From Morella rubra (taxonomy: Eukaryota; Streptophyta; Magnoliopsida; Fagales; Myricaceae), in contig CM025850.1 of NCBI GenBank assembly GCA_003952965.2, positions 25,178,429 to 25,242,428 of the forward strand: DNA of 64,000 bases, written 5' to 3'. Below are positions 1 through 11,662 of this stretch, piece by piece. The translations under genes were made by a program, and so were the position numbers. Numbering within the stretch: the stretch's first letter is position 1; the number at the start of each line of letters is the position of its first letter. Below the pieces are notes generated by a model that saw nothing but the letters and a program-made list of their open reading frames with translations, was not told the origin of the DNA and did no database searches.

Positions 1-1163
1 TTTTTTTTTAATAGCAGTGTTTCTGTTTAAAACATGATTGATGGAGCTTGTTTTTGTGGATCTGTTGTTTCATATATGTTCAGGCTTAGGGCTAGACTGC
101 TAGTAGTTACGCGTTAACTTATAAATGCTATTGACCATCATCATTGTAAGTTGTGTAACACACAAAGTATCACGTGCATGAGGACGACATTGAATATTCT
201 CTAAATTGAAGAATTCTTCTGGATTGTCGTTTACAGTAGCTTGAAGAGTTTTCATCCCCCTATAAAGCTTGTTACATGTAAAAATATTTATCGTTTTCTA
301 GATTACTCAAGAAGAGAGTATATTTTGACAAAAGATATCAAAGGGGTCTTTATGCAATTAGAATGTCCTAACTACATGTAAACTTCTCGACATGGCTACT
401 GATGAACAGAGATAACAACCTTAGTTGCTCTAATTTGATACAAGGATGTGATCCTTCATACAGTATGAATTTTTTGGGTGACAGTGGACAGATTGTCTAA
501 CCCAAAGTTGCAATTTCTTTCCATATTGATGATAACCTTAGGCATGGACTTGATTTGCAATTGGAAAGGGGAAAGATGGACGAATCGGTATTTGAACTTG
601 ATGCAGACTAGAGTAACTCATTAGGCTTTGTGAGGTTGACTTTTGAATGTGGTTGCTGAAATTTGCTGCCATTGGTAATTCTTTCCCCCTTTTGACGTTG
701 CTGTTTTATGAATTTATTTGTCCGATGTTTATCATTGTTTTGATGAATGACAACATTTATTGGAGGATTTAATTGATTGATAGGGTCCGAATATAGCTAT
801 TCCATGGGGATTACTTCAGGCAGTGGGTACACATTACAATTTGGCCCATTTCCTCTTTCCTTGTCGCAATCCTCTATTCCTTTCCGGTGAAGTTCTCGGT
901 CAATGGCATCATATTTGTAAGTGCTCTATCATTCTCCATTTCCTCGTTCCTGGTCACATTCTTCTAATAAATTACAATATTTCTATTTTTTGGGTTGTAG
1001 TTATCTATAGCAACATAATACATTTTTTAGACTGTTTGTTTTAGTTATCTATAGTCGCACAATACATTATTTCAATAGTGCTTCTTTCTCAAACAGTCAC
1101 AGTAGTGCATGTCCGTGTGCTAGCAGCAGAAGCTCGAGTACAGTCGGAAGTGGAGGCCAATTT

Positions 1164-1679
1164 ATGACCCCATTTTGTTACTATTCAGTTGAATCCTGTC
1201 TGAAGACGTCTTACACTGAACAAAATTTCGGCCGTAGATTCTTCACCTGTGTCAATTACAAAGTAACTTAATTTTGTTGTTTACATTTGTAAATTTGTTA
1301 ATAAGTGGTTTTAAGTCAATAATGTTGCCATCCTCTTTTTCAGCAAGGGCGATCCTGCGGATTCTTCCATTGGTACGACCCTCCAATGTGTGTCCATGAT
1401 AAAAGGGTTCTGAGACGGCTGCGGGAGAAACACGAAAGGTTGAATATGGAGGTTGACAGTCATGCTCCAATGGCTGAGCACGGGACTGCAAACACGACTG
1501 CAAAGCTGGAACTTGTCATCTCACAGCTTCGTTTGGAGTTGGAAACCATGAAAAAGAAAAACCACAGAGATCGGCACATGTGTAGGAGAGTCTTAGTTTT
1601 GTCGTGGGCTTTCTTCTCAGTTGTTATGTTATCGACCTTATTAAGTGGAAGTTCGATGATTCCTTATGTGAAGTTATGA
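1164..1679 (+). CDS. GRF-type zinc-finger small membrane protein (At4g04775-like), left copy
   Basis: I read two coding exons, 1164-1262 and 1344-1679, joined by an 81-base GT-AG intron, giving 144 residues. Residues 5-45 match the plant GRF zinc finger: NFGRRFFTC (21-29), then CGFFHWYDP (38-46). A basic helix follows, then a coiled-coil-like stretch (about 87-105, SQLRLELETMKKK), then one membrane helix (about 116-133) near the C terminus. This is the usual build of the plant At4g04775-like family, whose function is unknown. The second zinc ligand, usually CxC, reads C5-Y6-Y7, so one of four expected ligands is missing. The start is the only in-frame ATG close to the finger. The frame stays open upstream through a Ser-rich stretch, so an earlier start on a 5' exon is possible. 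The family is often found inside transposons, which fits the neighbouring transposon gene. Confidence 0.7.
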
Positions 1680-2612
1680 TTCCCTCGAGTGAAGAATTAA
1701 TGGCCTCAGTGAAATGTATGTGAATTGTGATCTATTATTTTGTAGTTTGTAATGAAGCTTTATTGTGTGAGGGAGTAATATTTTGTGTTTATATATCTTG
1801 CTCCCTGCAAGTGGATATGTAATTTTGTAAGAACGTTGTGATCTCAGGTATCTAATGTAAGTTTCTAAGAACGTTGTGATCTTAGCTATATGATATGTAA
1901 GTTTGGAAAAGCTCTCCCTGAGAACAAGCAGAGTCTTTCGTGACATTTTTAGCAAAAAGGACTTTGAGGTTTTACAAAAATTTTGCAAGAGTTTCCTTTG
2001 TAATTGGAGGTTTCCCAAAATTTCAAAGACAGGTAAAAACACTTCTATAAACTTCCTCCAAAATCCCAAACTTCCAATCAACCATCCAGAATGCAAAGAC
2101 TTGAAAGTTTGAGATATAAGATTACAAATACTACCTGTGAAGCAAGTCTCAAATATCCACAATTAAGTGCAATGAGTTAAGGACTTCTCAAAAATACCTT
2201 GACATCACCATTAGATAAACAACGGATATGAGCACAAAAAAATAACATAGATATTCATTAGATAAGACAAGTCAAGTGTTCAGCCATCATAATAAATACA
2301 AACATAGAGAGGACAAAAAAGGGTTAATACAAAAAGAAATGTCCCCAATAAGAGCTAGGAAGGAAACATAATAACTTATAACTTCTCCCCCTTTGGCATC
2401 ATCAAAAAATAGGTTAAGGGGAAAGGGATAAGGTCAGCTGTCTACTTTTTACGAGAGGTGGAAGGACTGTTTTTGCAGTAGAGGTAGAAGGTGGGGTCTC
2501 CTTGATAGGAGGAGGGGATACTGCACTTCAAACTTCTTCAGCCATCCCATCCAGGTGATGGAGAACCAATATGTCCATTTCAGCACATGAGGACGAAGGT
2601 TTCGATCAGCAT

Positions 2613-3816
2613 TCATATGCACCTCTGTGGCTGAACAACTTCCGCAGCTGATTTCTTCACAAGTGTCAGAAGCGCAGCAAAGGTAGCTTTGAATTCATCA
2701 ACAGTATTCTGAATCACCGTACTGGCCACATGAATGTTGTTGTTGACTTGGTGCTTAAGACCCCTCATATCTTTATCAAGAGTCCCAAAATGCTCAGGGT
2801 GAACAGCAAGCAGCTTCTTAATATCTTCAAATCCAGCTTGCATACTAGCAGTCATCTTCTTCTGTTCCTCTTTCAATTCAGCCATGGAAGCCTCAAGTTC
2901 ACTCAGGCAAGGCTCATGAGAACTAGCATCAGGAATTCTGGAGGAGGATGCAATCAGCAGTGGAGGAGTAGAAATGGATGTTTGCTCCCCAAAGGAGTCC
3001 TATTTCCCTGGGAGTCCTTTCAGTGTCAGCCTCTTCCTCATCCTCAAAATCTGAGCCCCTTTCTTAGGTGTCACAACACCCTTCTTCACCCATTCTCCAT
3101 CATCATTTTGAACAAACCCCATTAGCCTAAGGGTTTTCTTGTTGTACTCTTTGGAGTCTTTGGGTTTTTCTTGAACTTCTCCAGTCATTTCAACCTTAAA
3201 AACATGAAACATATGTGTGAAAAACATCCCATAAGGAAGTCCTTGCTTCTTCTTCTCAGTAGCAGCCTTCATGTGATTGAGCATTAAGTGACCAAGGTTC
3301 ATTGGAGTACGAGTGATCAAACAGTACATTACAAACATGTCTAAGAAAGTAATGTAATCAAATTTTCAGTCCTTGGAAGAATTATATTACAGACCATAAG
3401 ATGCAATATTCTTCTATGAATGGTCAATTCACTGGCAGCAGGTCTAACCAATTCATTTAGGGCTGGATCATCCAACACCACCCTAAGAATATCAATAGGC
3501 TTTTTTTCTGACATACCCATCCAACCATATGGGTCAAAGAACTTCTTGCCAGTGTTAGGGGCAGAGGCCAAAGAGTTTAGGGAAGACACAGATAAGTCTA
3601 ATTGTTTCCCATTAACCAAACTAGAGGCATGCTCAGTCATAGAGTGCTGAAAATTCGCATAGGCAAGCTTCACCAAATAAACATAAACATCAACCTTTAG
3701 ATTACAAAAATGGACCAACCTTGAAAGTCAAACATCTCCTTAAAATCGAACCCACTCTCACAGAACCAAGGAAAATCAACCCAACGTCCAGCAATCACCT
3801 TTCTATTTCTAAAATC
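2613..3816 (-). pseudogene. Plant transposon protein gene (Transposase_32-like), left copy, decayed and cut by the gap
   Basis: Read leftwards from the gap, pieces in several frames add up to the plant domain I know as 'putative plant transposon protein': a segment with LVKLAYANFQ (3718-3341), a stretch ending CNIILPR, then MFVMYCLITRTPMNLGHLML and GLPYGMFFTHMF (3338-3000), and DDGEWVKKG. After an in-frame TAG the frame stays open into MAELKEEQKK (2885-2613). Frameshifts lie near 3700 and near 3350. The same two breaks occur in the right copy, so the gene was dead before the duplication. The N-terminal part falls in the N gap. Domain assignment is from memory of the family and not from a search. 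Confidence 0.65.
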
Positions 3817-3914
3817 NNNNNNNNNNNNNNNNNNNNNNNNNNNNNNNNNNNNNNNNNNNNNNNNNNNNNNNNNNNNNNNNNNNNNNNNNNNNNNNNNNNN
3901 NNNNNNNNNNNNNN
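3817..3914. other. Assembly gap (98 N)
   Basis: Run of undetermined bases. The left flank belongs to the duplicated 3.8 kb block, the right flank to unrelated CACTA-like DNA. Confidence 1.
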
Positions 3915-5191
3915 TCTGGGTAAAATAAATTCACACATTCATAGGATTGTCAAGACGCTATTTGAGGCAATTTTTCCTGCCAAACTTTGCCGCCAAACTT
4001 TTGACCTCGTTCTGACAAACCATGTTACTTCTGGACGGTATTAAACAAGAACACGATACTGTGCTCTTCAGCTACACGAAGATGTTTGACTATATTGAAA
4101 TGAACATTATATCTGAGACCAACATTATACGTTCGTACTATATACATCTTTATCGTATGGACCTGGTTGAGATTAATACGAAGCCGTTTTCTTAAATCAT
4201 ACCTCATCGTTTCATCCATGAAAACTCTTTTGATTTAAAAACATGTCATCCGAACGGGTAATATAAGCGTCCAAACGGTGACTTGAGGACTTATTTTTGA
4301 CGTGATCTTAGTTAATGATCATTATAAACGTAATCATGTGATGTGTATGTTTATAAGCTTATGTGAGGTAAATCTTAAACAAAGACAACCAAGACCATTG
4401 CGATGATTATCCTGACTGTGGTCTTGATCACTATGATCAAACGGCGGATGATGATTACCATTATGAGCGTGCAACATCTGAGTCCCATGAAAGGAAAAGA
4501 ACTCTAGATCTGGAATGTGGTTATCGATGCTCGATCAGTAGGTCACTTTCTCGGGAGCACTGGTAATGCTATTACCTCTCAATTTGGGCTTTTGCTTGTA
4601 ACGCTTGTAAGATCTCTATGAATTCCAAATGTATAGTTAATATAATTATATCTGGACTTTTGCTGTTAAATTTCTAAATAAATATCAAAGGTCCTAAACA
4701 AATGTGTTTAATAACTACATAAATAAAATAAAATATTCAAAAACAAGTCTCAAACGTCATAAATAAATATCAGATATAAACAAACGTAACGTCACAAAAC
4801 ATAATCAAATGTAAAGAAATCATGCTGCTGGGTAAAGCCAATCAGGTACTCCTAGGGCATCTCACATGGGCTCAAACTGGTCCTCTAAATCACCCGTTTG
4901 GACGGATATGGTAGCGTGTGCATGGTATAGCTGTTTCCAATCGAAGTCTGTGTTATGCACATGCCAAACATGTGTTTGATGCGTCACAAATTTGTGACAG
5001 GTGTGGTGTTCGTCACCTAAGAACCGTTTGAACGTTTATTATTTATGTCCGAACGAACGTAATGTTCCACAGCCACGAGCTAATAGTTTCAATAATGGAA
5101 TTTAAATTTCATCACTGAATTGTGTTATTTAGTGACAGAGTTCAATTTGTCACTCAAATTTTCATTACTAAAAACTAAAATTCTTGTAGTG
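3915..5191. mobile_element. CACTA (EnSpm) element fragment with 3' terminus
   Basis: The right end reads ATTCTTGTAGTG at 5180-5191, whose reverse complement CACTACAAGAAT is a typical CACTA terminus. Inside it are degenerate subterminal motifs in both orientations: GTCCAAACGG near 4270, CCGTTTGGACGG near 4904, CCGTTTGAACG near 5027, and GTGACA/TTGTCAC motifs near 4995 and 5133-5153. No transposase is recognisable. A short acidic open stretch lies around 4384-4566 without a start codon. The left end is lost in the N gap. Confidence 0.6.
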
Positions 5192-5470
5192 TCATGAGCA
5201 CTTGTCAAACTTTAACTTGGCTGTACCTGAGATTTTACCCCTTCTGAGGTACTTTTGAACGTTACGTTTAAAGCAAGTGTCGATGTTTTGATTTGAAAAA
5301 AAAAAAAGCGCATGTACTCCTCTCAAATAATTTTTTTTTTTTGGAAAGAAAAGCCAGCTGAATATATTCCGTAACGTCATAGTACAAGAAAAGAAGTTTC
5401 TAAAGCAGGTTTAGTGCTCAATATTAAATGCGTAAGTGAAGGTGAAATTACTGGAAACAATAAATTTAAA

Positions 5471-5975
5471 GGGGTAAAGTCATAGTTAATCTCTTATATT
5501 TGGACAAAAATCAAACAGTTACCCCTAACTTTCAATCTCATAATTTACACTCGTAACTTTTAAAATCTATCAATCTTCGCTTCCATCTAAATCAGATGAC
5601 AAAGTATAAAAAATGACTAAAATACCCCTCAAATAAAAATACTAAAAATATTTAAAAAATTCAATAAAATAAAAAATTATATTTTAAAAAAATTTATTTA
5701 TTAAATAAAACTATTGAAACTCTATTTCAAGAGTACATTTATTTTTAATTTATTTCTTAAATTTTTATTATTTTTATTTATTTATTAAAATTTAGACTTG
5801 GAGGGGCATTTGAGTTATTTTGCATGATTTTCCGTCTAATTTAACGCATGATTTAGACAGGGGGCGAAAATTAATAAGTTTTGGAAGTTATGGGTCTCAA
5901 ATTGTGGGATTGAAAGTTAAGGGTAATTATTTGATTTTTTGCCCAAACATAGAGGGCTAACTATGACTTTACCCC
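5471..5975. mobile_element. Mutator-type MITE with long TIRs and 9-bp target duplication
   Basis: The 505-bp element opens with GGGGTAAAGTCATAGTTA and closes with its complement TAACTATGACTTTACCCC. The terminal inverted repeats stay alignable for roughly 110 bases. It is flanked by a perfect 9-base direct repeat, AAATTTAAA, at 5462-5470 and 5976-5984. Nine-base target duplications and long inverted ends are the mark of Mutator-like elements. The interior is AT-rich with no coding capacity, so it is non-autonomous. Confidence 0.85.
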
Positions 5976-6024
5976 AAATTTAAACTTGTCGGTTTTGTTT
6001 TTTTGTCACTTACAAAATCAAACT

Positions 6025-6215
6025 CGAGACCACCAAGAGTGGTGGTCTAGTGGTGTGTAGGCTATGCCTAAGACTTAGAGTTTTGCCAACGAAAGTTCGA
6101 ATTACAGTAGTCTCATTATGCTCTCGTGGTCTCTACGTTATGTGAAATTCTCGAGTTTAAGTGATGGTAGGTTTAGACTTGGCTTCATGATGGTCCTTCC
6201 CATGTGAGGCTTTTT
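6025..6215 (+). mobile_element. tRNA-derived SINE
   Basis: The sequence GTGGTCTAGTGG (about 6040-6051) fits an RNA polymerase III A box. GTTCGAATT (6095-6103) fits a B box about 50 bases downstream. The element ends in a T-rich stretch near 6210-6217, as plant SINEs often do. It lies just beyond the 3' end of the BAHD pseudogene. The left border is estimated. Confidence 0.55.
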
Positions 6216-6564
6216 TATTCAGCAAAAGAAAAAAAAAAAAACTCCCCGATAATAGATTTTGTTGAGCCCAAATTTGATAATGGTTATCTTCTGCATGAGA
6301 TTATCGTTTACTAACAAAAAAAAAACATAAAAGTCACCTTGATAATCACACAAATGACATAATAATAATATTATAACAGTATTACATGCATCAACATCGT
6401 CAAACGCTAATTTTAAGCATGAGTGTACTGAATTCTCCATGGAAGAGAACTATCGACGGCTTCATGCTATGTTATTCAAGTACACAACTAAACAGAACTT
6501 GGGATACAGATCACCAGAGCCATCTCGAACCCGTCACAAATTGGCCGACCCTGGAAATGGCTTC

Positions 6565-7934
6565 TTAAGCGTGCATATCCTGATAGAAGAACTTCTTAAA
6601 AGAATCCATGTATTCTGCTTGTAGACGAAGGGCTATAATGAGAGATCCATCATCCTCAGGGCTTGGCATGATGAATGACTTCCCATCAGTGTTCAATACC
6701 CCTGGACCAACGTATGTAGGCTTTCCCCACCCAAAGTCTGCTGCATAAAACGGTAAATTCATCCAGCTACCAATACTTATGTTGGGATTTCCTAAGAAAG
6801 GTGTTTCTGAATATCCCCTGATGTGGATGTTGTTCCTCAACGGACTCACGTCCTCTTTGCTTGTTATAAAATCAAGAGCAGATCTTATGTACTCATCTGT
6901 CATTTTCTCTTTGGCTTCCCTTATTATTCTAGCAGCATACCACAATGGCTTGGACAAGAGGTCACCACAGAGACATGGCGAAGTCACGGCACCGACAACT
7001 GCATTGCCAAAATATCCACGAGGGAGAGGCGGTTTTAACCGGTGCGAATCTCAACTCCGATACGAACTCTTGTTGCTTGATGGTCATTGCTGCCACGTAC
7101 CTTACATGCGCACCTCCACATGTGGCTGGAGATAGCCTCGTATTTGGTTCGGGGTCGTGTCATCAGCATGTTTTGATCTGGGAGCTCAGTTGCTTCCTTT
7201 ACTAATCCTTCAATTTGCTCTTTGGTAATTCTCTGTAAGGTAACCGTGGTTTCCTTTCTTTGCTCTGCCTTCGCGTCTGAGCAACCTATTATGAGTGGTG
7301 GCTTCGTGAACTCTATATGATCAAAGCGCGGAGGCCTAAGGGGTTCATGGGATCGTAAGACAGTTCGATCATGAAACGGCATCTCATCATCCCTCAAATC
7401 ATCTCCCCGAGCTAACTTGGCCCATGAGTTGAGGAAGTTAACGCAACCTATTCCGTCAGAAACAGTGTGGGATATGGCTGTTCCGACACAAACCCCGCCA
7501 CAGCGAAATCTCGTCAGTTGCACCAGCAGTAGGGGCCACTTCTCAATTGGAGTGCTATAATCAATCTTGGGGACAAGATTTTCGACTACATCAGTAGGTG
7601 CAAAGTCACCAAGTTCCTCCAATTCAGCATCAGAGTAAGCCTCGAAGAGTTGCGCTCCCACAGCATTACAAACAAGTTCTAGTCGGCTGCCTTTGATCCA
7701 GCGTAGTCAGCCGGCTAGTGGATAGTAATGAACCAATGCACGACTCAGTGACGTTGTGATGACCTCCATTGAAAATGGCACCGTACCGGTATTCGTCTCG
7801 TCAGTGGATTTGTAGACCATGATAAGGGGTGCGTGAGTCCACTGCATCAGTTGGTCGCTTTCGGATAGCCATAATATGCCGCTTGGAGTCGGCTCGCTAG
7901 GGACGACGATGGAAGCAGACTTGATGGAAATCAT
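6565..7934 (-). pseudogene. BAHD acyltransferase pseudogene (spermidine hydroxycinnamoyl transferase-like)
   Basis: Read on the - strand, this aligns along its whole length with the intact BAHD gene at 52831-54231. It keeps the HTVSDG catalytic motif and the DFGWG structural motif. Two clear lesions break it. At 7707-7709 an arginine codon CGA of the intact copy has become TGA (about codon 76). A 1-base deletion near 7036-7042 shifts the frame after GVEIR, and the frame is recovered downstream as SPCLCGDLLSKP. The C terminus also differs: after YQDM it reads HA and stop, where the intact copy continues for about nine residues. The homology extends into the 5' flank (to about 8130). The three pieces are otherwise well conserved, so inactivation is fairly recent. 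A readthrough or separate-peptide function is unlikely. Confidence 0.93.
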
Positions 7935-8130
7935 TTTTGGTTCAGATCTATGTATATCCGTTACAAGGCTGCGTATGTTTCGCTAAATAACGCTGTGGTT
8001 GGGGGGATTTCTCTTTCTTTTTCTTTTTTTTTCCCAGTACGTCACGTGTAGTCCACATCAAGGAGTCTTGCAAAGTAATGTCCGTAGTGACGCATTACTG
8101 GCGCGCATCTTTTTAAGCTGGTCCGGAGAT
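7935..8130 (-). promoter_or_regulatory. Conserved 5' flank of the BAHD pseudogene
   Basis: On the - strand this region shares blocks with the 5' flank of the intact BAHD gene. They are the 'GAGCTTAAAAAGATGCGC'-type block near 8110, the ACGT-rich block CACGTGACGTA near 8040-8050, GTTATTTAGC near 7990, and TGAACCAAAAATG over the start codon. The promoter was therefore duplicated together with the gene. An A/T-rich tract around 8010-8033 is private to this copy. Confidence 0.7.
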
Positions 8131-8199
8131 AGTGGTGGGTACTTTTCTCGTTTACATCACACACGTTCTCATCTATTCAAGTGCAAAAAAACCAAGTAG

Positions 8200-9280
8200 G
8201 GAAGTCGTGGTTCAATTTATATATGTTGGCGTTCCTTCCAAACTAGAGAGTTATGGAGGGTTTATGATCTAATTCTTTCTCGATCAAGGCTTGTTATATT
8301 TGTGTTGCTGTGAATCATCTGACGGTTCAAACCCTGCAATAATCATTCTATTGAATATTCTATAACGAGTGGAAATTCTTATCTTTTAATCATTTTTAAA
8401 GGAAAATTAGTCTATCTTATAATCACGTTCGAAAAAAAGTTAGTTACATTTATCGGTCTCCTTATATTATGTTTGATTAAAAAAAGTTAAAAATACCAAT
8501 AAAGGATATCTTTAACTTGAAAATAGCCTATGATAGCAAGTATATATTATATGTTAAGAGCTACATAATTATGTGATTTAGAGTGATAATTGAGCAGGAG
8601 CATACATAGATAGTCCTAGTTTTTATCTCGGATCCCAGCAACCATCTTTTGCAGCTTATTTCTTTGTGGCATTTTTTTTTTCCTTGTTTAGCTATTTTCA
8701 TAAGCAATACTTTTAGTTAGATTTTTAATTGATATTTCAATAGCTTATAATTTTTTTTATTTTCTTTTAAGCTTTTATAAATAACAAAACTTTAAGTTAT
8801 TTTTTTTTTTTATTTTTTTGTCCAAAATTTGCAAAGTTTTTTTTTTTTTATTTCCTGAGATTTATGTAAGGCTTTGCAAGGAAAAGATAAGCACTAACTT
8901 TGTCAGCAGGTTAGGGTTAGGTTTTTAACTCTGATCCTTCGTTCTAAAATTTGAATGAGCTTATGATATAAATTAATTAATAATTATTTTCTTTTAAGTA
9001 TGTGAGTTGAGTTAATATTTACACTTTATGTAAATGAATCAAAATTTATATTTTTTCTCGTTATTTTTTGAAACATTTAAAGTTCATTTACCATCACATG
9101 TTTTTTAAATATCTTAAATTTGTTTAATTGCATGCATGTCATTTCATTCACCCGTTTTTGGCATATCTAAGGTCACTTCAAGGGAGTCAGATATTATTTT
9201 AGTCTTTCTTTGAGCTATCTTATTCTCTATCTCGTGTGTTCTAAGTTCATGATTGCTTTCCGTCTATTCGTATCAAAAAG
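8200..9280. other. AT-rich intergenic DNA
   Basis: Long T and A runs dominate, especially 8670-8860. I see no open reading frame of substance, no inverted ends and no similarity to other parts of the window. Confidence 0.6.
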
Positions 9281-9960
9281 GACAAGAAGATACTGTAACA
9301 AATAATTGGCTCGGAAGAGAGTATATTAAGAGGATCAGAAACGCGTTGTTGTTTCTGAGGGTTAGTGCTGGGCGACTAAAGAATTCGAAGGCAACTCCTT
9401 GACTGGCACAGCGAGAAGAGCTGTATTTGGTTCAATGTGGAAGGAAAGGATCGAATGCAAGATGGCAATGGCTCTGCTGCTGGGAGAATCATCATAAACG
9501 CTTTTCAAGACTTCCTGATATTCCATTTTGATTCCGAGAAGTTCTCTCTGGTATTTGTACCGTACATGTTAGGCTGCTCTATGTAGTCAACAAGTTGCTT
9601 TCCTTTTGCCCCAATGCTTTGGCACGTGTAAGGGGCTGGGCCCCCTGTTAATTTCTTTCCCTTATCAATATAAATTACGTACCAAAAAAATTTGATACTT
9701 CAGTAACTTGCTTTGAAACGCTTCAATAGATGTTTTGATATGAGTCATAAATTTCACTTCTGTATGGAAATCTTCAAGAAAATCAAGCTCTAGCGCAAAG
9801 AAACGGTGTCTAGTCTTTTGGCTTGACCCCTATGAAAGTAATCGCTATTCTTTTGGCTTGACCCCTTTTTTTAGTGGACCTCCTAAAGTGGCACCATAGT
9901 GTTCCAGTGCAGTGACACCGTGTTGTCGTCTTATCAATCACATTCTGTCTTTCAGCAACC
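9280..9960 (+). repeat. Repeat-derived segment, related to 11700-12350
   Basis: The stretch GGGCTGGGCCCCCTGTTAAT through TATCAATATAAATTACGTACC followed by A's resembles the 3' tail of a plant LINE. Downstream motifs (TTTTGATATGAGTCATAAATTTCAC, ATCAAGCTCTAG, TATTCTTTTGGCTTGACCCC) recur in the same order at 11700-12250 with divergence. The two regions are therefore old duplicates that include the tail and its flank. The LINE assignment is tentative. Confidence 0.45.
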
Positions 9961-9981
9961 ACTTTTTCAGGGCTTATTGTT

Positions 9982-10405
9982 GTTGTAATATATTGATGCT
10001 ATATATGCGATATTATTAGAATTCCATGCAGAATCTTTTCTCTGAGGCTTAATTTTATTGAAAATGGACGGAACTAGGGTTGGTTCTTAGTTATCCTCTC
10101 TGTTGGGAGAGTGTTCACAGTAGTTATGTGGACCTTCGTATCAATTGGCCCTCTGCTCGTACCAGTACAGTTTGTTCTATATATAGATCGAGTTGTTATA
10201 ATATATTGATGCTATATATGCGATATTATTAGAATTCCGTGCAGAATCTTTTCTTCGAGGCTTAATTTTATTGAAATTGGACGGAACTAGGGTTGGTTCT
10301 TAGTTATCCTCTCTGTTGGGAGAGTGTTCACAATAGTTATGTGGACCTTCATATCAACTGGCCTTCTCGTACCAGTACAGTTTGTTCTATATATAGATCG
10401 AGTTG
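9982..10405 (+). repeat. 213-bp tandem duplication (two copies)
   Basis: The block beginning near 9982 (TAATATATTGATGCTATATA...) and ending in ATATATAGATCGAGTTGTT is repeated immediately, with matching landmarks at 9991 and 10204. Copies differ by a few substitutions and small indels. No coding potential is evident. Confidence 0.9.
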
Positions 10406-10839
10406 TTAAATTCATTTCAATAAAAAAATGTACTCTCTAGATCTTTTTGGTAGGGTGCTATATATATATACACACGTACGCTTACAAAAAGAAAAATATA
10501 ACACGTACGTAAATTATGACAGGATATTTCACCATAAGAACTATTTTTTTAAGACCAGACTAGCCAATCAGAAAATGAACAACAAGGACCCGAACAAGCA
10601 AAGACAATAAACAAAAATATGAAAAAAATTAGGAAAATGTAAATTAGTAGGTTAAGGAAAGAATATTTACCATATGCACTTTTGGTTTTGTCTTGTAAGC
10701 TAAGTACGTGTTGTGTTTTGTTTTCTTTAAATAATATTCGTACTCTTAATCTCTCCTTAGAAAGTAAATCATCATTCCATTCTCCCCTCCCCCCAACAAA
10801 AAAAAAGCTTTTAAGAATATTTATGCTAAATACAGGGAT

Positions 10840-11650
10840 GATTCATACACACAACTCGAGCTCCATAAGTAGGACTATAAATGATCTGAACTGTTCATGA
10901 ACAACTCGAATGCAGATCGTATAAGCTCGACTCGAGCTGGGTTCGTTTAATAAACGAACCAAGTTCGAATACTATTTTTAGCTTGAATATTAAACAAGCT
11001 AAACTCGGCTCGGCTCGGCTCGATTTAAGCTCGCGAACAAAACTCAAATAAGCCCAACTTGGCTCATTTGAGCTCATTTAAAAGCTCGATACACTTGTAT
11101 ATATTATAAGTTTCTTATTTATTTGTTGGTTTATATTTAATAGTCACATATTAGTAAAATATGCATTTGATTATATTGATATATGAATGGATAAGTATTA
11201 TCTATAAAGATTTGTTACGCCCTCTATATATTAAATAAATATTGTAGGTCATTTTTGCCAATTAACATAGGTTATATATGAATCTAAATATTTTCTAAAA
11301 TAAAGTTCGTACAAATATCAAGTGTTTATGATATGTCGTGTATAATGTACTATGACATTATATGTCGAGGCTTGATTTGAGTTTTATTTGTGATATCTGT
11401 GTTTTCTAAGCTCATATTCTCTTGATTGAGTCGACTTTGGACTCTGCTCGAATAAGTTCGAATTTGAATCGTGTGTATATTTTTAATCAAGCTTGAGCTC
11501 ATTTGAACATGAAAAATTTTAAATGAGCTGAGTTCGAACACCCTTGGAAAAGAGCAATTCAAGCTCAGCTCAAGTTTGAACTTGCATATATGTCTAACAA
11601 GCCAAGTTTAAACAGTCAATACTTAATTTGACTCGGCTGAAAAACAGTCT
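10840..11650. repeat. Interspersed repeat rich in GCTCGA/GGCTCGG motifs
   Basis: Many short CTCGAG, GCTCGA and GGCTCGG units occur, dense at 10855-11090 and 11400-11640, separated by an AT-rich centre. The two dense parts are roughly in inverted orientation. This pattern is common in dispersed non-coding plant repeats; no class can be fixed from the sequence. Confidence 0.4.
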
Positions 11651-11662
11651 TATCCATAAGTA

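Larger units (their letters stand above)
1..3816. repeat. Left copy of a 3.8 kb near-identical direct duplication
   Basis: This block matches 14722-18529 base for base apart from scattered single-base changes and small indels. The offset is 14721 at the left end and 14713 at the right end. Both copies contain the same GRF zinc-finger gene (+) and the same broken plant-transposon-protein gene (-). The left copy runs off the window start. On the right it ends exactly where the 98-base N gap begins, and sequence after the gap does not continue the match. It is either a recent segmental duplication or two haplotypes placed in series by the assembler; the sequence alone cannot decide. Confidence 0.95.

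Noticed and set aside
823-1044. 73-codon frame repeated at 15544-15765
   Set aside because: Conserved only because it lies in the near-identical duplication; no family signature, and upstream of a better gene model.
1674-2162. 162-codon frame on the - strand
   Set aside because: Composition is that of AT-rich DNA, and it is broken in the second copy by small indels, so it is not under constraint.
4384-4566. Acidic open stretch (DDYPDCGLDHYDQTADDDYH)
   Set aside because: No start codon and no known domain; may be a transposase remnant of the CACTA fragment but cannot be supported.
6025-6110. A tRNA gene
   Set aside because: A and B boxes are present but no cloverleaf can be drawn and a T-rich tail follows; a SINE fits better.
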